Source of the DNA: UBA4732 sp963823075
GTDB lineage: Bacteria; Planctomycetota; Planctomycetia; Gemmatales; Gemmataceae
Length of the DNA: 64,000 bases
Direction: 5' to 3'
Assembly (NCBI GenBank): GCA_963823075.1
Contig: CAWGKE010000001.1
Coordinates: forward strand, 124,001-188,000
Numbering within the stretch: the first letter of the stretch is position 1; each line of letters starts with the position of its first letter. Below the pieces are notes generated by a model. The model saw nothing but the letters and a program-made list of their open reading frames with translations. It searched no databases and was not told where the DNA came from. Shown here in pieces: positions 9,455 to 18,335 of this stretch. The position numbers were made by a program, and so were the translations under genes.

Positions 9455-9621
9455 CTGTACGCAGATACGCAGAATTTCGTGCGTTTTTCACTTGCTTTGG
9501 AGAAGAGGGGACTGTAGGTTGTGAGACAAGAGATTGCGTTCTCTGAGGTTCCGTGACCGCCACGGTGGTCGGGGATCTCGCTGTGAAAGACGGTACGCAA
9601 TGATCCGCCTGAGCATCACCA

Positions 9622-10716
9622 ATGCTTGAATGGGCACAGGTTACTGCTCTGGCTGAAGCAAAGCCTCCCCACTATGACGTGGCGGAAAGCCATTTGGCCT
9701 GCGCCGTTGGTCTTCGAGGTGCGGAAAACCTAGACATTCCCGCTTGTCTGCGGAAGCTCGACCAGTGGGCGTGGAGGGTACGGAAGGCCACGGAACGGCT
9801 CTTGCCGCTGTTCGAGCGGCAGCCGGAGAAGTTCAAAGGCTCACGGGCCTACTTCCGGGCGATGGCGATGGCCACCGTACTCCAGCGCGACTTGAGGGTG
9901 CGAACTACCGACAAGCTGAACGGGAATAACCCAGATTTCTCCGACTCCCGTGACTTGTTCCTTCACGGCATCCTAGAGGGACAAGCAGGAACGTGTTCCT
10001 CGCTGCCGATCCTGTATGCAGCAATCGCTCAGCGGTTAAACTACCCTCTACGTCTGCTTCAACGTCCAGACCACCTCTTCGCACGGTGGGAAGGCCCTGA
10101 CGGAGAACGGTTCAACATCGAGTGTACGTCGGTGGGGTTTTTCAGCCCTCCAGACGAATACTACCAGACCTGGCCGACGCCGATCACGCATTATGGGATG
10201 TTGATCGCCGGTCCAAGCGGAATGGCCCACTGCGGCCTTGACGAGACGTACTACCTACGAGCGCTGACGCCGCGTGAGGTGCTTTCGGGGTGCTTGATCC
10301 AGAGGGCATACTGCTTGTTGCACAACCGGCGTTACAGAGAGGCGGTACTGGCGAGCTGCTGGAGCCATGAGCTGGCCCCCAGTCACCGACCGCATGAAGG
10401 GACTCTATGGCGTCTCGTGCATCAGTGGCGAGCAAGGATGAATGAACGGTTACCTCCACCGCGACCGGCGCTGACCGTCATACCGCCGCCTCGGCGGTTT
10501 CCGACGATTTCTGTAGAAGCCGAACAGGAGATCATTCACCTGGAGGTTTTGGAAGACCTCTCGCAAGTTCCTGAGATTCAGGCGGCATACCGGCCGCCCA
10601 TACGCCGCTCGCCACGGAACGGGATACCGCTGGGTCTGCCCGAAAGAATCCAGGTTCGCTGTTCGCAGAGTCGAACCGAGAAATCGGAAGGTCGCCAACA
10701 TCTGAGGAGACTATGA
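9622..10716 (+). CDS. Transglutaminase-like (SirB1-like) protein
   Basis: A 364-aa protein whose middle resembles the SirB1/transglutaminase fold: RDLFLHGILEGQAGTCSSLP around residue 113-132, with the likely nucleophile in GTCSSLP, then LNYPLRLLQRPDHLFARW with the candidate histidine, and FNIECTS with the acidic residue. The N-terminal half is helical. The C-terminal 60 residues are Pro/Arg-rich and low complexity. Its stop overlaps the start of the Rhs-tip gene (ATGA at 10713-10716), implying translational coupling. GC is lower than in neighbouring genes. I recognise it as a family seen in Gemmata-type genomes; its substrate is unknown. Confidence 0.6.
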   Translation: MLEWAQVTALAEAKPPHYDVAESHLACAVGLRGAENLDIPACLRKLDQWAWRVRKATERLLPLFERQPEKFKGSRAYFRAMAMATVLQRDLRVRTTDKLNGNNPDFSDSRDLFLHGILEGQAGTCSSLPILYAAIAQRLNYPLRLLQRPDHLFARWEGPDGERFNIECTSVGFFSPPDEYYQTWPTPITHYGMLIAGPSGMAHCGLDETYYLRALTPREVLSGCLIQRAYCLLHNRRYREAVLASCWSHELAPSHRPHEGTLWRLVHQWRARMNERLPPPRPALTVIPPPRRFPTISVEAEQEIIHLEVLEDLSQVPEIQAAYRPPIRRSPRNGIPLGLPERIQVRCSQSRTEKSEGRQHLRRL

Positions 10717-11531
10717 CGAACCCACAGATCGGCGTGTGGCTGTCGGAAAACGGCGAGATCGGGACACCCGATCCTAGCAACCTCTACCGCTACTGCGGCA
10801 ACGACCCGATCAACCGGGTGGACCCGAGCGGATTGGGAGTTGAAACCGAGGAGCAGGCCCTGTCGATTCTCAACGAGGAAATCAAGGTATGGCGAGGAAA
10901 AGGATGGAATCTGGCGGCAAATCTACTCCAACACTTCATCGATAAAAAGGGACCGAAAGAGTACACCTTGACGGCTGAAGACAAATCTGAACTGATCGAT
11001 CAGTCGGAGAATCTCGTCAAGCAGGCCGTCTATCAAGCAATCTGGGATGACGAGTCCATTACGTGCGGGAACCTCAAAGACGCCTCGTTCAAATTCAAAG
11101 GCCATGTGAGGTGGAATCCGACAAGCCCAGGCGAAAGCACGCCAGGATTCCTCAACAGCGCGATCGCCAAAGAGCGTGTTAAAGATGCCAACGACGACCT
11201 CTTCTATGCATACGGCGGGGCTGACCTTGAAATCGAGGGTAAGGTAGTCCATTTGGAGACGATGCAAACCCAATCCGGACGTGTTTATTTCAAGTTCAGC
11301 ATCAGTGCTACAGTAACAATATCGGATGATTATACTTTCTTGGAAGAGGGCCCCTTAGGCGCTCGCCTTTGGATCGAGGCCTATCAGGCTGGCAACTTTC
11401 TCGAAAAGCTTGAGAAAGGAAAGAAGTACCAAAAATACGTTCATACGGTCACGTTTAGGCAATATTATGCTGGTCTAAGGAGCGATGAGATCAACGGATA
11501 CTTGTTTCACGTCGAGAGGCCAATCAAATAG
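10713..11531 (+). CDS. Orphan Rhs tip: RHS core end plus C-terminal toxin-like domain
   Basis: A 272-aa protein. Residues about 20-43 carry the classic end of an RHS core, PDPSNLYRYCGNDPINRVDPSG, where hypervariable C-terminal domains normally begin. The remaining 230 residues are a unique domain with no motif I recognise, rich in Lys, Asp and aromatic residues, ending in HVERPIK. The long RHS beta-cage that should precede the tip is absent, so this is an orphan tip or a displaced Rhs remnant. It is coupled to the upstream transglutaminase-like gene and followed at 50 bp by a small lipoprotein-like gene in the place of an immunity gene. Local GC is low. A toxin role is inferred from the family, not shown. 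Confidence 0.65.
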   Translation: MTNPQIGVWLSENGEIGTPDPSNLYRYCGNDPINRVDPSGLGVETEEQALSILNEEIKVWRGKGWNLAANLLQHFIDKKGPKEYTLTAEDKSELIDQSENLVKQAVYQAIWDDESITCGNLKDASFKFKGHVRWNPTSPGESTPGFLNSAIAKERVKDANDDLFYAYGGADLEIEGKVVHLETMQTQSGRVYFKFSISATVTISDDYTFLEEGPLGARLWIEAYQAGNFLEKLEKGKKYQKYVHTVTFRQYYAGLRSDEINGYLFHVERPIK

Positions 11532-11580
11532 TTTCGGCAGTCGTTTCTATCGCAAGTGGCGATCAACTGTGGGGTGGGCA

Positions 11581-12040
11581 ATGACCATTCGCCGAGCCAT
11601 CTTCCTTCTCGTGATTGGCGCCGTCAGCCTTTGCGTATGGTCTTGCTGGCGGGACGATGTGGCCCATAATGATTTTAAGCGTCTCTTGACGGGAAACAAA
11701 GATATAGAACTTCGCGCCCTTGAAATTGAATTGCAAGGAAAGCGGATCGTTGTGGACGATTCCAGCTCGATGGGCTATCTTTCCAAGGCGCTTCGGCTCG
11801 CCAAGGCGCTTCGGTTCGGCGAGCGCGGCAAGGTGGAGTCGAGTAGCTCATACGACCTGACTGTCCGACTTTCTACTGGCGCGAGTCAGATGCGTCCTGT
11901 GCGTTCCCCAGGCGAAAGACCACATCACACTTTTCTTCCCTATCGATTCTGTCGAGGATGGCGTCAACTACTCGGTGTCTCTTCCCGAGCCTGTTCCGAA
12001 ACTATTGTCGGACGTTCATTCTCAACTGATGGAGAATTGA
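11581..12040 (+). CDS. Small lipoprotein-like gene after the Rhs tip, frameshifted (candidate immunity)
   Basis: The start region reads MTIRRAIFLLVIGAVSLCVWSC, a signal sequence ending in a possible lipobox, with GTGGGG upstream. The first frame stays protein-like up to about 11885 and then degrades to Arg/Pro-rich text. In the next frame the sequence resumes sensibly (KDHITLFFPIDSVEDGVNYSV) and ends at TGA 12038-12040 with SQLMEN. The gene is therefore about 152 aa with one frameshift. Its position just after an Rhs tip is where immunity genes usually sit; no homology to a known immunity family is visible. If exported, it would protect the periplasm or envelope. Confidence 0.45.
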
Positions 12041-12130
12041 CTTCCATGAGAGGTGCCTAGATATACATCGGTTTGCGAAGCTCTCTAATTGTGGCTGGGG
12101 GTTTCATGTGACCTCAAGCGCCGCGCTGCC

Positions 12131-12175
12131 TTGCCCCCTTGTTCCCAAACAGGAGCTTACGTACAAGGGGGGCAA
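12131..12175. repeat. Inverted repeat upstream of fumC
   Basis: TTGCCCCCTTGT at 12131-12142 pairs with ACAAGGGGGGCAA at 12163-12175 with one bulged base and a 20-base loop. There is no T-tract. It marks the downstream edge of the low-GC island, 30 bases before fumC. Confidence 0.5.
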
Positions 12176-12204
12176 TGGATAGAAAGGGATGTGAGGGATA
12201 TCGG

Positions 12205-13590
12205 ATGCGCACCGAAACCGACACGATGGGTCCGATCGAGGTGCCCGACGACCGCTACTACGGGGCGCAGACCGCCCGCTCGCTGATCCACTTCGACATC
12301 GGCGACGACGTGATGCCGCGGCCCGTGATCCGCGCGTTCGGCGTGCTGAAAAAGGCCGCCGCTCTCGTCAACCGCGACCTCGGCCTGCTGCCCAAGGACA
12401 AGGCCGACCGGATCATCGCGGCCGCCGACGAGGTGATCGCCGGCAAGCTCGACGGCCATTTCCCCCTGCGCGTCTGGCAGACTGGCAGCGGCACGCAGAG
12501 CAACATGAACGTCAACGAAGTCATTTCCAACCGCGCCATCGAGGCGTCCGGCGGCAAGATGGGGAGCAAAAACCCCATCCACCCGAATGACCACGTGAAC
12601 ATGTCGCAATCCTCCAACGACACTTTCCCGACCGCCATGCACATCGCCGCGGCCGAGGAAGTCGAGCGCCGCCTGCTGCCGCGCGTGAAGGAGCTGCGCG
12701 ACGCTTTGCACGCTAAATCCGAGGCGTTCCGCGACGTGGTGAAGATCGGCCGGACGCACCTGATGGACGCCGTGCCGCTGACCTTGGGGCAGGAGTTCTC
12801 CGGCTACGTCGCCCAGCTGGACGCGGGGATCAAGCGCATCCAGGCGGTCATGCCGGAGATTTACGAGCTGGCTTTGGGGGGAACGGCGGTCGGCACCGGC
12901 CTGAACACGCACCCCGAGTTCGCGGGGCGCGTGGCGAAGAAGATCGCCGAGGAGACGGGGCTGCCGTTCGTCTCGGCGCCGAACAAGTTCGCGGCCCTGG
13001 CGGCCCACGACGGGTTGGTCATGCTCAGCGGGGCGCTGCGGACGCTGGCTTGTGGGCTAATGAAGATCGCCAATGACATCCGCTGGATGGGTTCGGGGCC
13101 GCGCTGCGGGCTGGGCGAGCTGTCGCTGCCGGAGAACGAACCCGGCTCGTCGATCATGCCGGGCAAGGTCAACCCGACCCAGTGCGAGGCGATGACGATG
13201 GTGTGCGTGCAGGTGATCGGCGAGGACACCGCCGTGGCGATCGCCGGCTCGCAAGGCAATTTCGAGCTGAACGTCTTCAAGCCGCTCATCATCCACAACG
13301 TCCTGCACTCGACGCGACTGCTGGGCGACGCCTGCCGGTCGTTCACGGAACATTGTGTGGAGGGGTTGGAGCCGAACCGCGAGCAGATCAAGCGGCACGT
13401 CAACAACTCACTGATGCTGGTGACGGCGCTCAACCCGCGCATCGGATACGACAAAGCGGCGAAGACGGCCAAGAAGGCGCACGCGGAAGGCAAGACGCTG
13501 CGCGAGGCATGCCTGGAGCTGGGCTACCTGAGCGGCGAGGAGTTCGACGCGCTGGTGCGGCCGGAGAAGATGATTGGGCCGGGGGTGTGA
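12205..13590 (+). CDS. fumC: Fumarate hydratase, class II
   Basis: Interconverts fumarate and malate in the TCA cycle; 461 aa, normal for class II homotetrameric fumarases. Substrate and catalytic motifs are present: QTGSGTQSNMNVNEV near residue 95, the HPNDHVNMSQSSNDTFPTA block, GRTHLMDAVPLTLGQEFSGY, and the signature loop GSSIMPGKVNPTQCE at about residue 314. The start at 12205 fits the family (MRTETDTMGPIEVPDDRYYG) with AGGG upstream; a longer in-frame start at 12139 would overlap the hairpin and is less likely. It is monocistronic, followed at once by a family B repeat. Confidence 0.96.
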   Translation: MRTETDTMGPIEVPDDRYYGAQTARSLIHFDIGDDVMPRPVIRAFGVLKKAAALVNRDLGLLPKDKADRIIAAADEVIAGKLDGHFPLRVWQTGSGTQSNMNVNEVISNRAIEASGGKMGSKNPIHPNDHVNMSQSSNDTFPTAMHIAAAEEVERRLLPRVKELRDALHAKSEAFRDVVKIGRTHLMDAVPLTLGQEFSGYVAQLDAGIKRIQAVMPEIYELALGGTAVGTGLNTHPEFAGRVAKKIAEETGLPFVSAPNKFAALAAHDGLVMLSGALRTLACGLMKIANDIRWMGSGPRCGLGELSLPENEPGSSIMPGKVNPTQCEAMTMVCVQVIGEDTAVAIAGSQGNFELNVFKPLIIHNVLHSTRLLGDACRSFTEHCVEGLEPNREQIKRHVNNSLMLVTALNPRIGYDKAAKTAKKAHAEGKTLREACLELGYLSGEEFDALVRPEKMIGPGV

Positions 13591-13597
13591 AAGGCGA

Positions 13598-13714
13598 TTT
13601 CACCGCGGAGAACGCGGAGAACGCGGAGAAGACATAGATCAGTGCCAGAGGTATGACACGGGCGCTATGTTTTTCTTTCTCTTCTCTCCGCGTTCTCCGC
13701 GTTCTCCGCGGTAA
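13598..13714. repeat. Inverted repeat, family B, copy 2
   Basis: Left arm about 13598-13634 consists of TTTCACCGCGGAGAACGCGG and a repeated AACGCGGAGAA unit. The right arm about 13677-13714 is its complement (TTCTCCGCG repeated, ending GCGGTAAAA). The 42-base centre is unrelated sequence. It fills the junction between fumC and the convergent PQQ-propeller gene. Confidence 0.85.
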
Positions 13715-13723
13715 AATGCTTCT

Positions 13724-14961
13724 TCACTTCGTCGGAACCTGCACGCAGATCAGCTCCTTGTCGTCGCGCAAATAGACCCGGCCGTCCGACAGCGCGGGAT
13801 GCGCCAGGTCGCGCCGCACACCTTGCTCTTGGCCAGCTCCTTGTACTCCTTCGCGTCCGGGTCGATCAGCGTCAGGTTGCCGAAGTCGTCGAGCATCAGC
13901 AACTTGTCGTCGCCGGTGCGCAGCAGGGCCGCGTGGTACTTGCCAACTTTCTCCTTCTTCCACAGCTCATGTCCTGTTTTCGTCTCGACGCAGTGCAGCG
14001 TCGAGGTCGCCGCCGTCAGCACGCCGAACTCGCCGGTCACCAGATAAATCTGATCAGGGCCGACGGCCACCGGCGTGGAGAAGTAGCAGTTCAGGTCGGG
14101 GTTCTTCCACACCTGGCTCACGGCCGGCTTGCCGTCTTTCGTCTCCACCTTTAACGCCACGCCGCCGAACTTGATGGTGCTGGCCACGAGCAGGTCGCCG
14201 GCCCGCACCGGCGTCGCCGAGTTCTCGCCGGACACGTCCTTCACCGGGAACTGCCAGATCACGTCGCCGTTCGACGGGTCCAACGACGACAAGCTGTCGC
14301 CGGTCAGGTAGACCAGCTGCCGTTCCTTGTCCTTGCCCAACAAGATCGGCGACGCATAGCTGGCGGGGCCGTCGATTTTCTTCCATGCAACCTCGCCCTT
14401 ATCCGAGGTGAAGGCGGCCGCCGCCGGGCCTTCGGCGCCGGCCGCCACGTACAGCTTGTCGCCGTCCACCAGCGGCGACGACGCCTCGCCGAAGAAGAGG
14501 TTCTTGGCCTTCAGCTCGTTCAGCGCGTCGATGCGCCAGCGCTCCGTCCCGTCGTCGGCGCTCCAGCAGGCCAGCACGCCAGTGATCCCGTAGGTGTAGA
14601 GGCGTCCGTCGGCCACGGCCGGCGTCGCCTGCGGCCCGACGCCGAAGAGACTGGCGAACGGGGCGCGATCGTAGGCCTTGTGCCAGAGCAGCTCGCCGCT
14701 CTTGGCGTCGTAGGCGCTGATTTCCTCCTGGTCCTGGTCCTTGACCTTGGTGTGCAAGAAGACCTTGCCGCCGGCGACGACCGGCGACGAGTGACCCTCG
14801 CCGACCGGCTTGTGCCAGACGATCTTGAGCGGCTCCTTCCAGGGGACGACGATTTCGGAAGAGCTGCCGTCGCGGTTAGGACCGAGCCACTGCGGCCAGT
14901 CCGCCGCCGGGGCCGATGCGACGCAGAGCGCCGCCAGGAGCAGGGATCGCCGCCAGGGCAT
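13724..14961 (-). CDS. Secreted PQQ-binding-like beta-propeller protein (frameshift near the end)
   Basis: About 412 aa. An N-terminal signal peptide (MPWRRSLLLAALCVASAPA) leads into ADWPQWLGPNRDG, the usual start of planctomycete PQQ-like propeller proteins. Repeats follow of the form GKVFL, AYDAKSGELLWH, GRLYTYGITG, CWSADDGTERWR, HCVETKTGHELWK and DDFGNLTLIDPD, that is, about seven blades. The frame breaks near 13815; the true C-terminus in the next frame reads AHPALSDGRVYLRDDKELICVQ and stops at 13724. It probably acts as an extracytoplasmic structural or binding protein; quinone binding is not established for this group. It converges on fumC. Confidence 0.85.
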
Positions 14962-15162
14962 GGGAAAGCCTCCTCGGGGCCAGGACGAAGCGGGGCGACT
15001 GCTGTTATGGATAGCAACGGAACGGGTGAGCGGCCGGCGCCGCGTCTGATCATTGCCGGGACGCCGGCGTATGTAATCCTCGCATCCGCTGCTGGACTTT
15101 CTGCGGCAGGTAAGGACGCTCGCTTGAACAGAGCAGAGTCGCGACCATAGGAAAGCGAACTT

Positions 15163-15223
15163 TCAGAGCCGCGACCGTAAGGGAGTGGGGGATAAAACCG
15201 CTCCCTTACGGTCGCGGCTCTGA
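15163..15223. repeat. Inverted repeat, family A (copy 2)
   Basis: Left arm 15163-15188 and right arm 15198-15223 match at 25 of 26 positions, with a 9-base loop. Compared with the copy at 53212, the stem has A-T pairs where that copy has G-C or C-G, and both arms change together. Confidence 0.9.
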
Positions 15224-15252
15224 CGACGCGCGGCGCGAGAGGGTCGGGGCAA

Positions 15253-15277
15253 AGGCCGCTCGCTCCGCGAGCGGCCT
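15253..15277. repeat. Short perfect stem-loop
   Basis: AGGCCGCTCGC at 15253-15263 pairs perfectly with GCGAGCGGCCT at 15267-15277 around a 3-base loop. No T-tract follows. Confidence 0.7.
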
Positions 15278-15295
15278 ACCGGAGCAAGACCCGTA

Positions 15296-15323
15296 TTCCT
15301 GGCCCTTGCCTGTCGCCTATAAT
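15296..15323 (+). promoter_or_regulatory. Candidate promoter upstream of kbl
   Basis: TATAAT at 15318-15323 is preceded after 16 bases by TTCCTG, a weak -35. It would give a leader of about 155 bases before the kbl ATG. Confidence 0.4.
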
Positions 15324-15484
15324 GCCTTTTTCCCGATGAGCCGTGTTCCGCGCGAAAGGGCGCTGGGCGCCGCCCTCTCTTATCAGGAAAAAACAGCCCC
15401 CGGCTCCGTCCCGAACGCGGCGCGGGGACCGGCCGAAGCGGTGAAGGCGACCCGTGACCGGCAAACCCTCGGCTAGAAACGACC

Positions 15485-16679
15485 ATGAGCGATACGCATT
15501 TGCTGCAAGCGCTGCGGCCCCAGCTGGAAGAACTCAACGCCAAGGGCCTCTGGAAGCGCCAAGCGCCAGATCCAGGGGCCGCAGGGCGCGGACGTCCGCG
15601 TCGGCGGTCGGGATGTCGTCAACTTTTGCGCCAACAATTATCTGGGATTGGCGAACCACCCCGCCGTCGTCGAGGCGGCGCACGAGGGGCTGAGGCGCTA
15701 CGGCTACGGCGTCGCCTCGGTTCGCTTCATCTGCGGCACACAGGAAATCCACAAACAACTCGAAGCGTCCATCGCCCGCTTCCTGCGGAAGGACGACGCC
15801 ATCCTCTACGTCGCCTGCTGGGACGCCAACGGCGGCCTGTTCGAGACGATCCTCGGCGACCAGGACGCCGTGCTGAGCGACGAGCTGAACCATGCCAGCA
15901 TCATCGACGGCGTCCGCCTGTGCAAGGCGCGGCGCGTCCGCTACCGCAACGGCGATATGGCCGAGCTGGAAAAGGGTTTGAAGGACGCGCGGGATTGCCG
16001 CCTGCGGCTGATCGCCACGGACGGCGTCTTCTCGATGGACGGCTCGTTGGCCAAGCTGCCGGAGATCTGCGACCTGGCCGACAGGTACGACGCCGTCGTC
16101 ATGGTGGACGACAGCCACGCCACGGGCGTCCTCGGCCCGACCGGGCGCGGTACGGCGGAGCAACTCGGCGTGCTGGAGCGGGTGGACATTATCACCAGCA
16201 CGCTGGGCAAGGCGCTCGGCGGCGCGTCGGGCGGCTTCACCTGTGCGCGGGCGGAGGTGGTGGACATGCTCCGTCAGCGCTCGCGGACGTATTTGTTTTC
16301 CAACGCCCTGCCGCCGCCGATCGTCATGGCCGCAATGAAAGCGCTGGAGTTGGCCGGCCAGAGCAGCGACCTGCGCGACCGCCTGCACGCCAACGCCGCC
16401 CGTCTGCGAGCCGGCCTGGAGAAGGCCGGGTTCACGGTCAAGCCGGGCGGCCACCCGATTCTGCCGGTGATGCTCGGCGACGCCGCCCTGGCGACGCGCA
16501 TGGCGGACAGGCTGCTGGAGCGCGGCATCTACGTCATCGGTTTCAGCTACCCGGTGGTGCCGCTGGGGCAGGCGCGCATCCGCATTCAGGTGTCGGCAGC
16601 CCACACGCCAGAACAGCTGGACCGGGCGATCGAGGCGTTCACGGCGGTCGGCAAGGAGTTGGCTGTGATCGGCGGATGA
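15485..16679 (+). CDS. kbl: Glycine C-acetyltransferase (2-amino-3-ketobutyrate CoA ligase), frameshifted
   Basis: PLP-dependent alpha-oxoamine synthase that cleaves 2-amino-3-ketobutyrate with CoA to glycine and acetyl-CoA in threonine breakdown. About 397 aa after joining, matching the usual length. The first frame gives MSDTHLLQALRPQLEELNAKGLWK; one extra base near 15557 is needed to continue with AKRQIQGPQGADVRVGGRD, VVNFCANNYLGLANHP and the rest. PLP motifs are VDDSHATGVLG and the lysine loop TSTLGKALGGASGG. FICGTQEIHK and FSYPVVPLGQARIRIQVSA are typical of Kbl rather than BioF. No threonine dehydrogenase gene is adjacent. Confidence 0.88.
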
Positions 16680-16827
16680 GATGCGCCGCGCGTTCCGGGA
16701 ATGCGGCGGCCGGCGGGGCGGCGGATGGTGAGGAAGCGCGGCGATTCGGAAGGCAGCGGCGCCCGGCTGCCGATGGTTTGCAGGGGCGGGGTTTCTCCGC
16801 CCCCACACCCACCGGGAGCAAACCGCC

Positions 16828-17163
16828 ATGTCCACGTTCTATGTCTTGCCGCCGCGTCCCGTCTTTGGCGACCACCTCGCCGCCTTCCTGCAAACCTATC
16901 TTCCCGGCCTGGACTGGGACGCCGCCGCCCGCGCCGGCCTGGCCGACGCTGTGGCCGACGTGGCGGTCAGCGAGACGGACGCCTACCTCATTTTCCGCGA
17001 CGACCTGCCCGACGGCGAGCGCATCGCCCGGGCGCTGGCCGACGGCTATGGAGCGGAGGACGACGACGAAGTGGTGGAGGTGCGGCTGGGCGGCCGGGCG
17101 GCCGAGGTCGTCGCCCCGCGCTGGCGGGTCGGCGACCGGCGGGCGCCGGCGAAAGCGGCGTGA
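16828..17163 (+). CDS. Conserved hypothetical protein, 111 aa
   Basis: Begins MSTFYVLPPRPVFGDHLAAFLQTYLPGLDW and is acidic, with a DDDEVVEV stretch near residue 78. GGGAG lies 10 bases before the ATG. It resembles a short family I associate with Gemmata-type genomes, but no function is known and no motif is recognisable. It lies downstream of kbl by 150 bp and converges on the methyltransferase gene. Confidence 0.65.
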   Translation: MSTFYVLPPRPVFGDHLAAFLQTYLPGLDWDAAARAGLADAVADVAVSETDAYLIFRDDLPDGERIARALADGYGAEDDDEVVEVRLGGRAAEVVAPRWRVGDRRAPAKAA

Positions 17164-17176
17164 GGGGGCGCCCATG

Positions 17177-18118
17177 CTACGCCGCCGGCCGTGCCGCCAC
17201 GGTCGGCGGATCGCTCCGCGAGTCCTGGCGGAACCGCGGGTCATACCGATCCAGCCCGAACGGCGGCCGGTAATCGTGGAGGGAATTAACCCCTTCAAAG
17301 GGAGTCAAAGTCATAAACAGCCGGGAGCTTGTCTCCACCAGCCTTGCCGGGCGCTGCTCGGGCGCCGGGGCCGGCGGTTCGGTTCGCGCGATCTCTTCGC
17401 GGATTCCGGAGGAGGAGCCGCTCATCGCGTGCCAGCACAGGCGCAGCCGGCGCCTCCACTCCAACCGCGTGGGCGCCGGCGCCGGCCGCGGCGGGTTCAT
17501 GAAAACGTGGCTGGCGTCGCTGAAATAGGCGGCGCGCAGGATCTGCCTCAACGCCCCGAGGGACGGCAGCACCTCGCAGGCGTGATTGGAGAAGTTGCAC
17601 AGCAGCTCGCCCTGACCCAGCTCGGTCGCCGCCGACCCCTCGACCACGACTACAGTGTCGCGGCGGCAACAATGGCGGATCTGGGTAAATGCATAAAACA
17701 GGTCGTGAAGGTGGTAGAAGACGCAGAGGAAGAGGATGACGTCGAACTTTTCGTTCAGCGAGGCCAGCTGGTAGACCGAGACGTCCTGCCGGACCTTCAC
17801 CGACGACCGCAGCAGCTCCTTGGCCAAATGAACGCCCTGGCCGTCGGCCCAGTTCTGCGAGCAATCGTCCGTGGCCAGGACGCTTTTCGCCCCGCGCCGC
17901 TCCGCCTGGAAGCTCCAGTAGCCGTCCCAGCAACCGATGTCCAGAACGCTCTTGTCACGGAAATCCACCCGGTCCAGCTGCCGTTCGATGAACTTCCAGA
18001 CCAGGCGGTGGCCGGGGGCGTGCGGCGACCGGGAACGCGCGTGCAAGCCGTCGCCGAAGTCGAACTCGTGATACCAGGGCAGCGCGTCAATCCGCTCCTG
18101 AAGCGACCGGACGACCAT
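17177..18118 (-). CDS. SAM-dependent methyltransferase, CmoB/DUF1698-like
   Basis: A 313-aa protein. Residues 10-25 read LPWYHEFDFGDG, the CmoB/DUF1698 entry motif, followed by the SAM-binding motif I VLDIGCWDGYWSFQAERRGA and motif II FDVILFLCVFYHLHD. E. coli CmoB transfers carboxymethyl from carboxy-SAM to tRNA U34; here the SAM pocket looks ordinary and the C-terminal 90 residues differ, so the substrate is uncertain. The start at 18118 is supported by GGAG 7 bases upstream and by family alignment; the longer upstream frame is low complexity. Confidence 0.7.
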   Translation of the reverse strand: MVVRSLQERIDALPWYHEFDFGDGLHARSRSPHAPGHRLVWKFIERQLDRVDFRDKSVLDIGCWDGYWSFQAERRGAKSVLATDDCSQNWADGQGVHLAKELLRSSVKVRQDVSVYQLASLNEKFDVILFLCVFYHLHDLFYAFTQIRHCCRRDTVVVVEGSAATELGQGELLCNFSNHACEVLPSLGALRQILRAAYFSDASHVFMNPPRPAPAPTRLEWRRRLRLCWHAMSGSSSGIREEIARTEPPAPAPEQRPARLVETSSRLFMTLTPFEGVNSLHDYRPPFGLDRYDPRFRQDSRSDPPTVAARPAA

Positions 18119-18335
18119 TGGCAAGCTCCGAAATGAGGACGGTGCGCCCGCCGGACGGGCGGACGCCGATCGGAGGGGGATTAGACCGGCCAACCGCGCG
18201 GCGGTCAAGGCGACCTTCGCGCCCGCTTCCTTCTCCCCTGCTTCTTCGGCCCGCTCGGGGCCGGAAAACCCTTGCAATCGGGCCCTCCCGGCCGCAGACT
18301 GATCCCGCATCGCCCGCAGGCCGTGGAACGCTGCG

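Larger units (their letters stand above)
14962..15484. other. 523-base intergenic region with two hairpins and a promoter-like element
   Basis: Divergent region between the PQQ-propeller gene (minus) and kbl (plus). It contains a partial family A arm (15134-15151), a full family A hairpin (15163-15223), an 11-base perfect stem-loop (15253-15277) and a TATAAT at 15318. The remaining 160 bases before kbl show no protein-like frame or known RNA motif. Confidence 0.7.

Noticed and set aside
16680..18136. Plus-strand extension of the first kbl frame to 18136
   Set aside because: After the kbl frameshift this frame is shadow sequence; kbl itself ends at 16679 in the corrected frame and the later part lies opposite the methyltransferase gene.
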